A stretch of DNA of 64,000 nt. Source: a bacterium (lineage in GTDB: Bacteria; JAJVIF01). The notes beneath the pieces are model-generated. The model was given only the letters and a program-made list of their open reading frames with translations. It ran no database searches and had not been told where the DNA came from. This document shows positions 1 through 9,140 of this stretch, one piece after another. Numbering within the stretch: the first letter of the stretch is position 1; the number at the start of each line of letters is the position of its first letter. The position numbers were made by a program, and so were the translations under genes. Location of the stretch: assembly GCA_022072165.1 (NCBI GenBank), contig JAJVIF010000002.1:492063-556062 (forward strand), written 5' to 3'.

Positions 1-428
1 AAGAGAATGCCATCGAGATGATCCATCTCGTGCTGGAAGATCCGGGCTTCCCATCCCTGGATGGTCCGTTCGACCTTCTTCATCTGCTCGTCGAGATACT
101 TGACGGTGATCTCAAACGCCCGGGCGACTTCGGCGGTATAGCCCTCATAGGAGAGGCAGCCCTCTTCGGCGACAGAGTTCCCGCGGCGATTCGTGATGAC
201 CGGATTGATCACCACCCGAAACTCGGTGGACTCCAGGTCCAGGGTGTAGATGAAGAAGCGCTTCTCGATGCCGACCTGCGGCGCGGAGAGCCCGACCCCC
301 CGATGGGTGATCATGGTCTCGAACATATCCGCGAGCGTCTCCTCGAAATCATCGGGGAGGAACTTCACGGTGGAGCAGTTCACCCGCAGATCCGGATCTT
401 CGATGTCGAGAATGGGCAGCAGCGCCAC
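1..428 (-). CDS. def: Peptide deformylase (partial, C-terminus beyond window)
   Basis: This enzyme removes the N-terminal formyl group from new proteins at the ribosome exit, using a bound metal. All three family motifs are visible: GVGLSAPQVG near residues 44-53, EGCLS near 89-93, and HEMDHLDG near 133-140, whose two His and Glu, with the Cys of EGCLS, bind metal and catalyse. The start is GTG at 428-426, preceded by an AGGTG Shine-Dalgarno about 5 nt upstream. The frame runs off the left edge after about 142 residues; complete enzymes usually have 150-190. It lies just downstream of priA on the same strand, a common arrangement. The identification is secure; only the C-terminal tail is unseen. 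Confidence 0.96.
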   Translation of the reverse strand, partial: MALLPILDIEDPDLRVNCSTVKFLPDDFEETLADMFETMITHRGVGLSAPQVGIEKRFFIYTLDLESTEFRVVINPVITNRRGNSVAEEGCLSYEGYTAEVARAFEITVKYLDEQMKKVERTIQGWEARIFQHEMDHLDGIL

Positions 429-540
429 GGGGCACCTCGTCGGCAGCGTCGGCCGCGTACGGCCTCAGTAGTGTCACAAATATACCAGTCCCCATCTGGC
501 TGACGGCCAATAGTTTCCCGCAGATACACACCCATACGCA

Positions 541-3027
541 CTACAGCAAATCCACCGGATCCACATCCACCGTCACACGGACCTCCCGGGGCCACCACTT
601 GCGTCGCTCGCTCTCCCAGGCCCGGATGAGGGCAATCCCCTGCCCTACCTGCGGGACCTTCAGCAGCACATGGACACGATGCTGATTCCGCAGACGCTCC
701 AGCGGTGCCGGGGCGGGGCCGAGAAGGACCAGCCGGTCCGGTCCCTCGGCCTCCAGACGGTTTCCCGCCAGTGCGGTCAGCTTTCTGACTGCATCGGCAG
801 CTACGTCCAGCGCCATTTTCGCCTGCGGTGCCTCAAACAGCAGACGGATCAGCCGACAGAACGGCGGGTAGTGCAGCAGGCGTCGCAGCAGCATTTCCTC
901 AGTAGCGAAGCTGGCGTAGTCCTGCGATGCCGCCTGATGGAGCACTGGATGCTCCGTGTCGAACGCCTGGATGATGACCTGCCCCGGAGTCTCCCTGCGA
1001 CCGGCGCGCCCTGCCACTTGTGTCAGTAGCTGGAAGGTACGCTCCGACGCTCTGAAGTCGGGCAGGGTCAGTCCCTGATCGGCCAGCAACACCCCGACTG
1101 CCTCCAGGCCGGGGATGTCCAGACCCTTCGCGACCATCTGGGTCCCGACCAGCAGATCAATCTCACCCAGTGCAAAGCGCTCCAGGACCCGTTCCATCGC
1201 TCCCCGCTGCTGGGTGATGTCCCGGTCAAGGCGGGCGACGCGGGCTCCCGGCCAGTACTGCTGCACCAGCGCTTCCACCTGTTGTGTTCCGAAGCCGAGA
1301 ATCGCCAGTTCCTCCCTATGGCACTGATCACACTTCCCCGGAATAGCTCGGGTGAAATCGCAGTGATGGCAAACGAGCTTGCGGTCGCGACGATGCACAG
1401 TGAGGGCGATGGCGCAGCGGGGACATCGGGGAATCCAGCGACAACTCAGACACTGCAGCGCTTTCGCGAAGCCCCGCTGATTCAAAAAGAGGAGCCCCTG
1501 TTTGCCACGCTGGAGGGTGTCATCCAGCAGCCCGTGCAATTCCGCCGACAGGGCAGGTTCGCCTCCCCGCATCGCCGACGGATGCAGCTCCACGATCCGG
1601 ACCGTAGGGAGGACCGCCGCGCCAGCGCGCTCCGGCAGGACATGGTGCGCGACTCCCAGACGCTGGGCCGCGTGCCACGACTCCAGCGAAGGGGTCGCAC
1701 TCCCGAGGATCACCACCGCCCCATGCAACTCGGCGAGCTTCTGCGCTACGGTCCTCGCGTGATAACGGGGTGTCGCGTGTTGCTTGTACGCCTGGTCATG
1801 CTCCTCATCGAGAATGATCAGGCTGATGCGGTCCGCCGGTGCGAAGAGCGCGCTCCGGGGACCAATGAGGACCCGCACCTCGCCGCGACGAATCGCTTCC
1901 CAGACCCCGCGACGCTCGCTATCAGTCTGCCCGCTATGGAGCAGCGCAACCGCAGTCTCCCCAAAGTACGCGGTCACACGCTGGACAGTCTGATGCGTGA
2001 GTGCGATTTCCGGCACCAAAAAGAGTACGACCCCGTAGGGGAGTGCATGTTCTGCTGTCCTGAGATAGATCTCGGTCTTTCCCGACCCGGTGATTCCCTG
2101 CAGCAGATGGATCTTTGCGTCACCCTGTCCGATGTCCGGGAGGATTGCCTCCAGGACATCCTGCTGCTGCAGATTCAGGACATGCTGGGGGCCGTGGCCC
2201 GATTTCGCGATCGGAATCAGTGGTTCCAGGAGTCCTTTGCGGACCAGCCGCAGCCAGGTGGTCCGTTGGCGTACGCCCAGATGATCCCGGAGTTGTCCCC
2301 AGTGCCAGGGGGGAGTCCAGTGCAGCAACTGCTGCCAGAGCGCCCACTCGGCGGCGGTGCACTGCTCGCGGGAAACTTCAGAAGCCCCCCGATAGGCAGG
2401 CTCGATGGGATGGCGCTTGATGGTCCGCAGGTGATAGTCAGGGGCCAGCGCACCGACCGCCAGCAGCAGATTCAGGGCTTCGTCTGGCTCGGTCCCAAAA
2501 AGGGCGAGGGCTTTCCAGAACGGAGCGAGTTGCTGCGACGAGCAGACCTGGCCGCGAAACAACTCCAGCGCGTCCCGATCTACAGCGGGACGGAGTCCCC
2601 GGCTTGCCAGTGCTTCGGCTGCCAGGAGGGGGTCGACAATGCGCCAGACAACCTGGGTCCGGAAGAATTTCAGATCCCAGAAGTTCAGATGCAGGGCCGA
2701 AAAGAGACTGCAGTGATAGAAGGCCGCGAGCCACGATGCAAGCGCCAGCTGACGGGAAGTCATCAGCGGACCACCGGGATAGACCGCCAGGAGCGGCTTA
2801 AGGGCGACTCCGGCAGGTGCTGGGACATCCCGGGCGAGGACCAGTCCCTTCCGGACCTTCCCCCGCAGGTCCATCAGCACCAGGTCGCCGGCGCTCACCT
2901 CCATCCCGGGAGGGATACTGTAGGTGAAGCCGGTGTCGGCACCCGGCAGGGGATGGGTCGGGACCACCTGACAGGTCGCCAGGTAGCCTGCCTCTGCTAG
3001 ACTCCCCTCGTGTGCCGGGGCTGTCAT
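541..3027 (-). CDS. priA: Primosomal protein N' (replication restart helicase PriA)
   Basis: PriA is a 3'-to-5' superfamily 2 helicase that recognises stalled forks and reloads the replicative helicase. The 828-residue product has an N-terminal DNA-binding region, a Walker A motif GITGSGKT near residue 312, a DEEH-type Walker B near 407, a zinc-binding insert with paired CxxC motifs at about 529-570, and the C-terminal helicase lobe with VAGRAGR. The length is at the upper end for the family. ATG at 3027 is used as start but has no clear Shine-Dalgarno, so a start a few codons downstream is possible. def follows on the same strand after about 110 nt. Long open frames on the opposite strand are antisense shadows. 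Confidence 0.96.
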   Translation of the reverse strand: MTAPAHEGSLAEAGYLATCQVVPTHPLPGADTGFTYSIPPGMEVSAGDLVLMDLRGKVRKGLVLARDVPAPAGVALKPLLAVYPGGPLMTSRQLALASWLAAFYHCSLFSALHLNFWDLKFFRTQVVWRIVDPLLAAEALASRGLRPAVDRDALELFRGQVCSSQQLAPFWKALALFGTEPDEALNLLLAVGALAPDYHLRTIKRHPIEPAYRGASEVSREQCTAAEWALWQQLLHWTPPWHWGQLRDHLGVRQRTTWLRLVRKGLLEPLIPIAKSGHGPQHVLNLQQQDVLEAILPDIGQGDAKIHLLQGITGSGKTEIYLRTAEHALPYGVVLFLVPEIALTHQTVQRVTAYFGETAVALLHSGQTDSERRGVWEAIRRGEVRVLIGPRSALFAPADRISLIILDEEHDQAYKQHATPRYHARTVAQKLAELHGAVVILGSATPSLESWHAAQRLGVAHHVLPERAGAAVLPTVRIVELHPSAMRGGEPALSAELHGLLDDTLQRGKQGLLFLNQRGFAKALQCLSCRWIPRCPRCAIALTVHRRDRKLVCHHCDFTRAIPGKCDQCHREELAILGFGTQQVEALVQQYWPGARVARLDRDITQQRGAMERVLERFALGEIDLLVGTQMVAKGLDIPGLEAVGVLLADQGLTLPDFRASERTFQLLTQVAGRAGRRETPGQVIIQAFDTEHPVLHQAASQDYASFATEEMLLRRLLHYPPFCRLIRLLFEAPQAKMALDVAADAVRKLTALAGNRLEAEGPDRLVLLGPAPAPLERLRNQHRVHVLLKVPQVGQGIALIRAWESERRKWWPREVRVTVDVDPVDLL

Positions 3028-3095
3028 CGCCGTCGTCCCCCGACAGGCCCGCCACGCACCATCCCATCAGGACGAGCGGGAGACCACCTCCGTTT

Positions 3096-4502
3096 ATGGC
3101 TGAAGGCCGCGATTACTCCCACGAAGCGTATCAGGCCCCTTTTCTTGAGCGGTATGGCCCGATGCTGGGAGGGGGACTCCTGCTGGTTGGCCTCGCCAGC
3201 TGGCTGCTGATGGCCAAACCCTGGGAGTACCGTCGCCCCACCTCCGCCCTGAAGGCAGACCCCGCAATCCGGCTCAGCAAAGCGGAGAGTGTCGTGCCGG
3301 TTTTTTCGCGGCAGACCTCCCGGGTAGCGATTCATGGGTCCGCAGTCTATGTCACCTGGGTCGACACCCGCACCGACCCGCCCTCCCTGCTGCTGGCGAC
3401 GTCCACCGATTCCGGCAAAACCTTCGCCGAACGGGTTGTCGAAGCCCCTGAAGCAGGACGACAGTTGCTGGATCCTTCGCTGTTGACCGATGCTCAAGGA
3501 AGTCTCTACTGTCTCTACACCTACAGCAAGGCTGACACGAAACGGCTGTCAACAACTTCGATTCAGGGGAATCAGCGGACCGAAGGGGCCTCGCTGAACT
3601 CCGGGACACAGGTCTTTTCCCGGCTGGCGCGCTCCGATGATGGCGGCGTCAGCTGGCCAGTAATCCGGGATGTCGCCAGTGTCTACAGCCCGGTCCTCTC
3701 TTCTCCAGTGATGGGCATGGACAGCAAAGGGACCATCTATCTCGCCGCCCTTGGGCTCACTGGCGGACAGGAGCAGGTGGTCGCCACCCGAACTGTCAAC
3801 CGGGGCGACAGTTTTGAACCGGATGTGCAGGTCTCCATGGCTCCCAAAGGACGCCGTCGCGATCTCGCCATCGCGGTCTCGCCTGCCGGGCGGGTGGCGA
3901 TCCTCTGGAGCGACCTGCGCAACGCCACCGACCTGCCGGAGAACGGCGAAATCTTCGGGGCGCTGGCCAATGCCGGCAAGGACTTCAGTCCGGAAGTGCA
4001 ACTCATCAAGCCGGCACTGAAGCCGCCCCGTCAGCGCTACCCCTCGGTCTCGCTGACCGATGCCGGGGAGCTGTCGGTGATCTTTGAGGAAGGCATCGAG
4101 AAGGAGCGCCGCGACCGGACGGTCCTGCGCTACGCCCACTCCCGGACCTTCGGTGCCGAGTTCGCGCCAGCCCAGACCCTCTTCGCGAAGCAGGTCGACA
4201 ATCCCTCCGCTGCACAGCTGGTCACCGGACGCGAAGGGTATCTGTATCTCACCTGTGTCGGGACGCTGACCGATCTGGGACAGCCGACGGCGCTCGTCGC
4301 CCAGTCGAAAAATGGGGGGAAGTCCTTCAGTGCGTTGACCCCGGTGACAGATCGCTTTGCGCCGACCGTGCAGAATCCCGCGATTGCGGTCCAGGGCAAC
4401 ACGATGGTCATCAGCTTCTTCGATTTCAACGACCCCAAAGGGAAGCCGGGCACACAGGAAGTCTATGCCGTCCGGCTGGTCGATGAAGACCTGCGAGGCT
4501 AG
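3096..4502 (+). CDS. Membrane-anchored BNR/Asp-box beta-propeller protein
   Basis: The 468-residue product has a short cytoplasmic N-terminus, one hydrophobic segment at about residues 23-40, and a large extracytoplasmic part. That part contains several Asp-box-like turns (STDSGKTF, RSDDGGVSW, SKNGGKSF) spaced as in sialidase-type beta-propellers. Asp-boxes are structural and do not establish sialidase activity, and I do not see the arginine triad or FRIP motif. The start chosen is ATG 3096, since residues encoded upstream are low-complexity and overlap the priA start region. It is transcribed divergently from priA. The function is unknown; surface binding or carbohydrate recognition is possible. 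Confidence 0.75.
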   Translation: MAEGRDYSHEAYQAPFLERYGPMLGGGLLLVGLASWLLMAKPWEYRRPTSALKADPAIRLSKAESVVPVFSRQTSRVAIHGSAVYVTWVDTRTDPPSLLLATSTDSGKTFAERVVEAPEAGRQLLDPSLLTDAQGSLYCLYTYSKADTKRLSTTSIQGNQRTEGASLNSGTQVFSRLARSDDGGVSWPVIRDVASVYSPVLSSPVMGMDSKGTIYLAALGLTGGQEQVVATRTVNRGDSFEPDVQVSMAPKGRRRDLAIAVSPAGRVAILWSDLRNATDLPENGEIFGALANAGKDFSPEVQLIKPALKPPRQRYPSVSLTDAGELSVIFEEGIEKERRDRTVLRYAHSRTFGAEFAPAQTLFAKQVDNPSAAQLVTGREGYLYLTCVGTLTDLGQPTALVAQSKNGGKSFSALTPVTDRFAPTVQNPAIAVQGNTMVISFFDFNDPKGKPGTQEVYAVRLVDEDLRG

Positions 4503-4526
4503 CGAACCCACATTTCGAAATCGGCG

Positions 4527-5435
4527 TCAGAGAATCCGCCACAGATGCCCCGGGATTTCCGGCACCGGCTCGATGGCGAACGTCACCGCCAGCCAGCGCT
4601 CGGATTGCTCCGGCTGCATCACCTGCGTCTCCAGCAACCAGCTTTCACGTCCTGGCAGCGTGAAGCGGGAGTACATCTTTTGCGCTTCACGGTTCCAGAA
4701 GATTTCCAGCCCCGGCACGGACCCCGGTCGTCCGAGGCGCATGCCGCAGAGTTCGGTTTCATTTTCGGGCCAGACTCCTCCACGACAGGTCACCACCCAC
4801 TCCAGCAAGGCCGCGATGCTGTAGTGCGCCGCCGCCGCCCGGGCCGCATCCGGCGCCTCGGTCACCAGCAACAATTCCCGCAACACTTTGTCGGCATCCC
4901 CGCCGACCTGTATCTGCAGCGATGCCAGGTCCGGCGGCGCTGCCGGGAGCGATCCCCGCACCGCCAGGTCATAGGCGGCATCCAGCGGATCAATCACGAC
5001 CACCAGATCAACCCCCTCATCGCCCTTCGCCCAGTAGCGCAAATGGGCTCCGGACCCCGACGCATCCGGTGGGGCATACCAGATGATGCCTTTGTCAGCA
5101 GCGATGTCGCTGTTCGCGTCCAGTGTCTGCAGGGGTCGGGCACTCGTACCCGCCGGCTGCCAAACGAGCATGGCTGCGACTCCCGTTGCCGTCTCGGGGT
5201 ACCGCCCATCCCGTCGCGATGCCAGCGCCAGCTCCCGCTTCACCTGCGCCAGATACCGGGGCAGGACTTCCGGCACAGCAGGGTGAGTTGCCTTCGCAGG
5301 GGTTGGCTCCTGGACTGCCGCCTGCTGCTTCGCTATCGGTGCGGGGGTGGTCCGCTGACAGCCCATGAGTCCCAGGCAACAGAGTGCGACACTAGCCAAC
5401 ACCAGGAGTCGCAGGGGAGATGGCTGATGACTCAT
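4527..5435 (-). CDS. Putative lipoprotein of unknown function
   Basis: This 302-residue protein begins with a lipoprotein signal: a positively charged start, a hydrophobic stretch, and the lipobox LMGC at about residues 23-26. A Pro/Ala-rich linker follows, then a globular region that I do not recognise. It is the last gene of a three-gene operon; its ATG overlaps the stop of the preceding gene by 4 nt (5432-5435), implying translational coupling. The product is probably anchored in the inner or outer membrane on the periplasmic side. No catalytic motif is evident. Confidence 0.7.
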   Translation of the reverse strand: MSHQPSPLRLLVLASVALCCLGLMGCQRTTPAPIAKQQAAVQEPTPAKATHPAVPEVLPRYLAQVKRELALASRRDGRYPETATGVAAMLVWQPAGTSARPLQTLDANSDIAADKGIIWYAPPDASGSGAHLRYWAKGDEGVDLVVVIDPLDAAYDLAVRGSLPAAPPDLASLQIQVGGDADKVLRELLLVTEAPDAARAAAAHYSIAALLEWVVTCRGGVWPENETELCGMRLGRPGSVPGLEIFWNREAQKMYSRFTLPGRESWLLETQVMQPEQSERWLAVTFAIEPVPEIPGHLWRIL

Positions 5436-6049
5436 CGACGTCCTCCGGCGGTGGCGAACTCCCGGGTGGCTCGCAGCTCGGTCGCAATTTCTTCGAGCGC
5501 CAGCGCGACCCGCTCCAGCGGATCGAGGGGCGAGAGATGCTGCCCCATCGCGCAGAGGATCGGGACCACCTGATCCAGATGCCGGTGCTTGTGATTGAGC
5601 GTCACGCGGATGGGACCACCGACCGGGGTCGCCTGCAGCAACACTTGCTTGGGCCCGGCGTGTTGGTACTGCGCCACTTCATGAAACGCCGTTTCATCAG
5701 AGGGGATCAGCGCCGCGACCGGAGCCTTCGTATGCTTGTCTGCCCGCAACAGAAAGGCATCCGAGACCACAAAGAGCGCCGGCTGATCTGCGATCTGCGC
5801 GATGAGGGCGGAAGCCACGATGTCGACCCGGCAGTAGCGCTCCAGCGAGTAGCCATAGATGACCTGCTGGATCCGGGTCGGCTGTACCGGATCGGTGTAG
5901 TGAAAGAGTTCCGGGTCCCCCTGCAAATTGGTCACCAGGACTCCACCGATGTAAACCCCCGGCGCAATCTCGGCGGTTCGGAGGTATCCCACCCGCGCAG
6001 TGGCCGGGACTTCCTTCCAGGCATCCCGCTTCCAGGTGGCAGAAATCAT
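5432..6049 (-). CDS. Conserved-looking protein of unknown function, middle gene of lipoprotein operon
   Basis: The 205-residue product has no signal peptide and no membrane segment, so it is probably cytoplasmic. Its N-terminal third contains a Gly/Tyr-rich stretch (YIGGVLVTN) and a region rich in aromatic residues. I cannot assign a family. The gene overlaps both neighbours by 4 nt (ATGA overlaps at 6046-6049 and 5432-5435), so all three products should be made together. A cytoplasmic protein encoded between two lipoproteins suggests a link between envelope status and an internal response, but that is inference. Confidence 0.65.
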   Translation of the reverse strand: MISATWKRDAWKEVPATARVGYLRTAEIAPGVYIGGVLVTNLQGDPELFHYTDPVQPTRIQQVIYGYSLERYCRVDIVASALIAQIADQPALFVVSDAFLLRADKHTKAPVAALIPSDETAFHEVAQYQHAGPKQVLLQATPVGGPIRVTLNHKHRHLDQVVPILCAMGQHLSPLDPLERVALALEEIATELRATREFATAGGRR

Positions 6050-6987
6050 GCGTCGCGATTCCCATCCCGCAGGGCCGCCTCGCAGCGGAGGATTCCCTCC
6101 TGCGCGCCGGTGGCATGTTCGCCAAAGGGTGCCATTTGCAGATAGGCGCGATAGGTCTCCAGCGCACGCTTGTAATCTTTTTTGCGAATCTCCAGGAAGC
6201 GGGCATCGCGCCAGGTCTTCTCTTCTTTCGTGAGGGGAGCGGGGGCAGGATCGGGCGCCGGGGCTGGCCGTGGGGTACTTTCCGACGGCGCATCGTCGGG
6301 AGTCACCGCCGGTGCGGGCTGGTCGGTAGGCGTCTCGTCAGGCGCGGCAGCCGGTGTTGGCTCCGGCTCTGCGGCCGGGTCCGTCACCGGCTGCGTCTCG
6401 TCGTCGGGAGCATCCGCCGGATCTTCGGGGATGGCCATGTCAGTAAGTCGTGAGGCCATCGCTGCGAGATGGGCCGTGACATCCCCCTCGAAACCGCCCC
6501 CCGGTCGCAACCCGCGATACCGTCCAAAGTAATACTGCGCCTCGCCCAAGTCCCCCGCCGCTGCCAGCTGCTCTCCCAGCGCGAAAGCTGCTTCCGGAAA
6601 GCCTTCCTGATCCAGCGTCCGGAGGGCGGCGAGGCCGGCGGCTTCCTCATCGACCGCGATCAGGGTCAGGGCGTGGAGATACCGAACCCGGGGATCCGCG
6701 GTCATCCCCCCCGCAATGAGGGCTTCGAGTCGCTGTCGGGCCGGTATGGGCTGTCCGGTGGCGAGATCAATCGCCGCAAGATTCAGCTGCGCTTCCAGAA
6801 TCTGGGGGTCCTGCTGCAGCACCTGCTGGAAGGCGCGTCGCGCCCCCTGGTAATCCTGACACTCCATCGCGGTGACGCCGTCGCGGTAGACCTCTTCGGC
6901 AGCGCGGGGTCCTCCCGTACAGCCAGGCGCGAACATGCCGCAGCAGATGGCACCGAGCAGCAGCCATGATCCGGCCTGCGAGGTCAT
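6046..6987 (-). CDS. TPR-containing lipoprotein
   Basis: This 313-residue protein starts with a lipoprotein signal ending in APGC near residues 20-23. Tetratricopeptide-like helical repeats follow (an RAFQQVLQQDP-type unit around 45-60, with further units to about 165). Next comes a long acidic Pro/Ala/Asp/Glu linker at about 180-250, then a last helical segment resembling another TPR. Such proteins usually scaffold envelope complexes. ATG 6987 is chosen over an upstream extension because it begins the signal peptide and sits 7 nt below a TACAAT box, as expected for a leaderless mRNA. It is the first gene of the operon running to 4527. Confidence 0.78.
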   Translation of the reverse strand: MTSQAGSWLLLGAICCGMFAPGCTGGPRAAEEVYRDGVTAMECQDYQGARRAFQQVLQQDPQILEAQLNLAAIDLATGQPIPARQRLEALIAGGMTADPRVRYLHALTLIAVDEEAAGLAALRTLDQEGFPEAAFALGEQLAAAGDLGEAQYYFGRYRGLRPGGGFEGDVTAHLAAMASRLTDMAIPEDPADAPDDETQPVTDPAAEPEPTPAAAPDETPTDQPAPAVTPDDAPSESTPRPAPAPDPAPAPLTKEEKTWRDARFLEIRKKDYKRALETYRAYLQMAPFGEHATGAQEGILRCEAALRDGNRDA

Positions 6988-6994
6988 GTGGCTG

Positions 6995-7000
6995 ATTGTA
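6995..7000 (-). promoter_or_regulatory. Probable leaderless -10 box of the TPR-lipoprotein operon
   Basis: On the minus strand the sequence TACAAT lies 7 nt before ATG 6987 and no Shine-Dalgarno is present. Transcription would start at or next to the start codon. The spacing matches many other genes in this window. Confidence 0.6.
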
Positions 7001-7030
7001 CCGACGGAATCGCCGGTGAACCGGACCGGC

Positions 7031-7441
7031 TCAGTCGTCCGGGTCGATGGGACTCCGCACGCTGCTGAAGAACCAGTCCATGTAGCTCGGCGATCCGCCG
7101 ACAATCTCGTAGATCAGGAACTCGGGCGTGTCATAGGAGTGCTCTTCATCGATGCGTGCCAGGAGCTCCGGCAACAGCTCCTGCGTGGTTTTCACTGCGG
7201 CGAGGACCTCGGATGATTCGGTCACGGCCCCCTCCCAGCGATAGATGCTGGTCGCGCCCGGAATGAGCTGGATGCAGGCGGCGAGTTCCTCGGTCACCAG
7301 GAGCCGACTGATGCGTGTCGCCTCGTCCATCGTGGCGAAGGACAACGTGACCAGACAGGGGCCGCCCTCTTCAGGGCCTTCCTCCTCATCGAAATCGGCA
7401 TCCTGGGGAATCTGATCGGGGTCGAAGTCATGCGGGGACAT
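7031..7441 (-). CDS. cutA: CutA-like divalent-cation tolerance protein
   Basis: The 136-residue product has an acidic N-terminal extension of about 30 residues followed by a complete CutA1 domain: a first beta strand (CLVTLSFATMDEA), the ELAACIQ segment with a conserved Cys, the SIYRWEG strand, and the C-terminal EIVGGSPSYMDWF region. CutA1 forms very stable trimers; its role in copper tolerance or signalling is unsettled. ATG 7441 is preceded by AGGAG at about 8 nt, which decides against the longer open frame upstream. A similar gene with an acidic extension would be unusual, so that extension may be lineage-specific. Confidence 0.9.
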   Translation of the reverse strand: MSPHDFDPDQIPQDADFDEEEGPEEGGPCLVTLSFATMDEATRISRLLVTEELAACIQLIPGATSIYRWEGAVTESSEVLAAVKTTQELLPELLARIDEEHSYDTPEFLIYEIVGGSPSYMDWFFSSVRSPIDPDD

Positions 7442-7568
7442 GTCTGGCTCCTGGTGTGTGACACGCTGACGCGCAGCGGAGATTCCGTCGCCGCATGATA
7501 CCGATGCAGCGATCCGGAAAGTACAATGGGTCCGGAAGTCGCCATCACGCTTCCGACTTCGGTGACCT

Positions 7569-8222
7569 ATGGCCACAACACCACTCCAATCCCCGCCGCA
7601 GCCCCTGACCCCACCGCGCATCCTGCGGTGGCAATCGCGGGTGGAGCAGCTCGCCAAAACTCATGCTGCCATCTGGTGGCTGCATGACGCGCCCGACTAT
7701 GACGGGCTGGAAGCGGCGGCACGCGAGCTGGTGACCCTGACCTTGCCGGATCTCTCCCGCAGCGACTGCCGTCAGGCCGCCGCCGCCATCCGGCTCTGCT
7801 ACGAGTGCTACGACACCGCCCAGAGCTATGTGCGGTCCTGGGACTTGCGGTCCCATCGGCAGGCCGAGTCGGTCCTGGAGGCCGCGCATACTGCGGTCCG
7901 CGAAATCTGGGAGCCGGAGTCCGCAGGACTGGAAGAGGGGTACTTCGCCTTCTTCGCACATTCCATGTGGCTGCATGCCCCCGGCTGGCAGCGTCCGGTA
8001 CAGAAACTCTGGCGGAATCCAGCGCGCCTCGCGGGGCTCTGGCGCTACCACCGCGCCTCATTCGGCGCGACGCATCCGGACGCGGTCCGCCCTGCCGTGG
8101 AAGCCCTCTTTTGGGCCGGCTTAGCCGGACACGACTACAAGTCGCGGGAAGCGGCAGAAACACATCTGGTCAACTATTGGGCGCTCCTCGATCGTCGGGA
8201 GATCCGCCATCTCTTTTTCTGA
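7569..8222 (+). CDS. Hypothetical helical protein
   Basis: The 217-residue product is predicted to be soluble and mostly alpha-helical. It is rich in Trp, Arg and His, contains two Cys close together (LCYECY, near residue 78), and lacks a signal peptide or a motif that I recognise. A TACAAT box lies about 41 nt upstream of ATG 7569, giving a normal short leader. The gene is divergent from cutA and convergent with a response-regulator gene. No function can be proposed. Confidence 0.6.
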   Translation: MATTPLQSPPQPLTPPRILRWQSRVEQLAKTHAAIWWLHDAPDYDGLEAAARELVTLTLPDLSRSDCRQAAAAIRLCYECYDTAQSYVRSWDLRSHRQAESVLEAAHTAVREIWEPESAGLEEGYFAFFAHSMWLHAPGWQRPVQKLWRNPARLAGLWRYHRASFGATHPDAVRPAVEALFWAGLAGHDYKSREAAETHLVNYWALLDRREIRHLFF

Positions 8223-8240
8223 TCCGCCGGTGGCCGGCGC

Positions 8241-8786
8241 TCAGGCTGCCTGGCTCGGCATGAACTGCTTCACGATGGTCGTCAGCCGTCCATAGTCAAA
8301 GGGTTTCGCCAGGACAAGTTTTGCCCCTGCCTGCAACAGCTCATCGCGCAGCAGGGGGGCCGCCTGGCCGGCAGTGGTGACAATCAGTGCGACATCCGGG
8401 CGTCGCTTCGTGAGGACCGTCAGGAAATCGAGGGGCTGCACCCGGGGGGTCATGTAGTCGAACACAATGACGTTGTAGCGGGAGCGGGCGATGGCCTCCA
8501 CCGCCTCGATGCCGTCTGCGGCAGTCCGGACCTTCAGGCCGCTGCGCATCAGGTGATGCGCGATGGCGATCCGGTTCACCGCTTCCGCTTCCACGATGAG
8601 GGATTCCCCCAGCGCAGCATCGGCGGCGGCGTTGGGCTGTCCGGGGAGGTGGTCGCGATTCTGGATCAGCTCGTTGTACTGGACATACAACTCCTGCAGC
8701 TCCCGGTCCTTCTCCGTGAGAAGTTCCAGGACCCGTTCCAGGGCTTCCAGGGCGTTAAGGTGGAGATGAGCCGCGCCATCCATCAT
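8241..8786 (-). CDS. Response-regulator receiver-domain protein with altered acidic pocket
   Basis: The 181-residue product has an N-terminal coiled-coil segment (about residues 8-45), a linker, then one receiver (REC) domain from about residue 62 to the end. The phosphoacceptor Asp is present in VIVFDYMTP, the conserved Thr in VTTAG and the Lys in AKPF. The Asp pair that normally binds magnesium at the end of strand 1 is replaced by a VEAE sequence. There is no output domain, so it would act through protein contacts. The start has GGGAGAGG upstream; either of two adjacent ATGs may be used. No histidine kinase gene is nearby. Confidence 0.83.
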   Translation of the reverse strand: MMDGAAHLHLNALEALERVLELLTEKDRELQELYVQYNELIQNRDHLPGQPNAAADAALGESLIVEAEAVNRIAIAHHLMRSGLKVRTAADGIEAVEAIARSRYNVIVFDYMTPRVQPLDFLTVLTKRRPDVALIVTTAGQAAPLLRDELLQAGAKLVLAKPFDYGRLTTIVKQFMPSQAA

Positions 8787-8930
8787 CGGTGCCTCTCCCG
8801 TTGCAAAAAGACTGCGTGTCAGGGACGTAGAAGGAACCGCCCCTCCAGCCCGGGGGTCCGGGGTGGAGCGACGGTTCCATCAATGGCTGTGTGAGTGCGA
8901 GTCGCGGACGAGCACCAGGTGCTCACCGGA

Positions 8931-9140
8931 TTACCGGCGCAAACTGCGGCGCGGTCGCTCGGGGAACAGATCTTCAGGTGCCACTGCCAGGGCCTGCGCA
9001 AGCTTCTGCTTTGTCAGATCCATGGGATTGGACAGCTGATTCTCGATGAAGCTGATGGTGACCTGAGAGACGCCGCTCTTTTCCGCGAGCTGCTTCTGGG
9101 TCATCAACTGCTTGATGCGGAACTCCCGCAAGTGATTCAT
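8931..9140 (-). CDS. Small XRE-family helix-turn-helix regulator
   Basis: This 69-residue protein is almost entirely a Cro/CI-type HTH: the LREFRIKQLMTQKQLAEKSG helix pair followed by the recognition helix VSQVTISFIEN and the closing helices up to LFPE. It resembles small DNA-binding regulators that control their own promoter or a neighbour. ATG 9140 is preceded by AAGGAG with 8 nt spacing, so the GTG three codons upstream is rejected. The gene stands alone, with a long non-coding region upstream (9141-9550). Confidence 0.85.
   Translation of the reverse strand: MNHLREFRIKQLMTQKQLAEKSGVSQVTISFIENQLSNPMDLTKQKLAQALAVAPEDLFPERPRRSLRR

Noticed and set aside
1282-3000. Long open frame on the plus strand opposite priA
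   Set aside because: It is the antisense shadow of a clear priA; the product has no motif or ribosome site, and GC-rich third positions explain its length.
3096-4502. Active sialidase
   Set aside because: Asp-box turns are present but the catalytic arginines and other sialidase residues are not evident.
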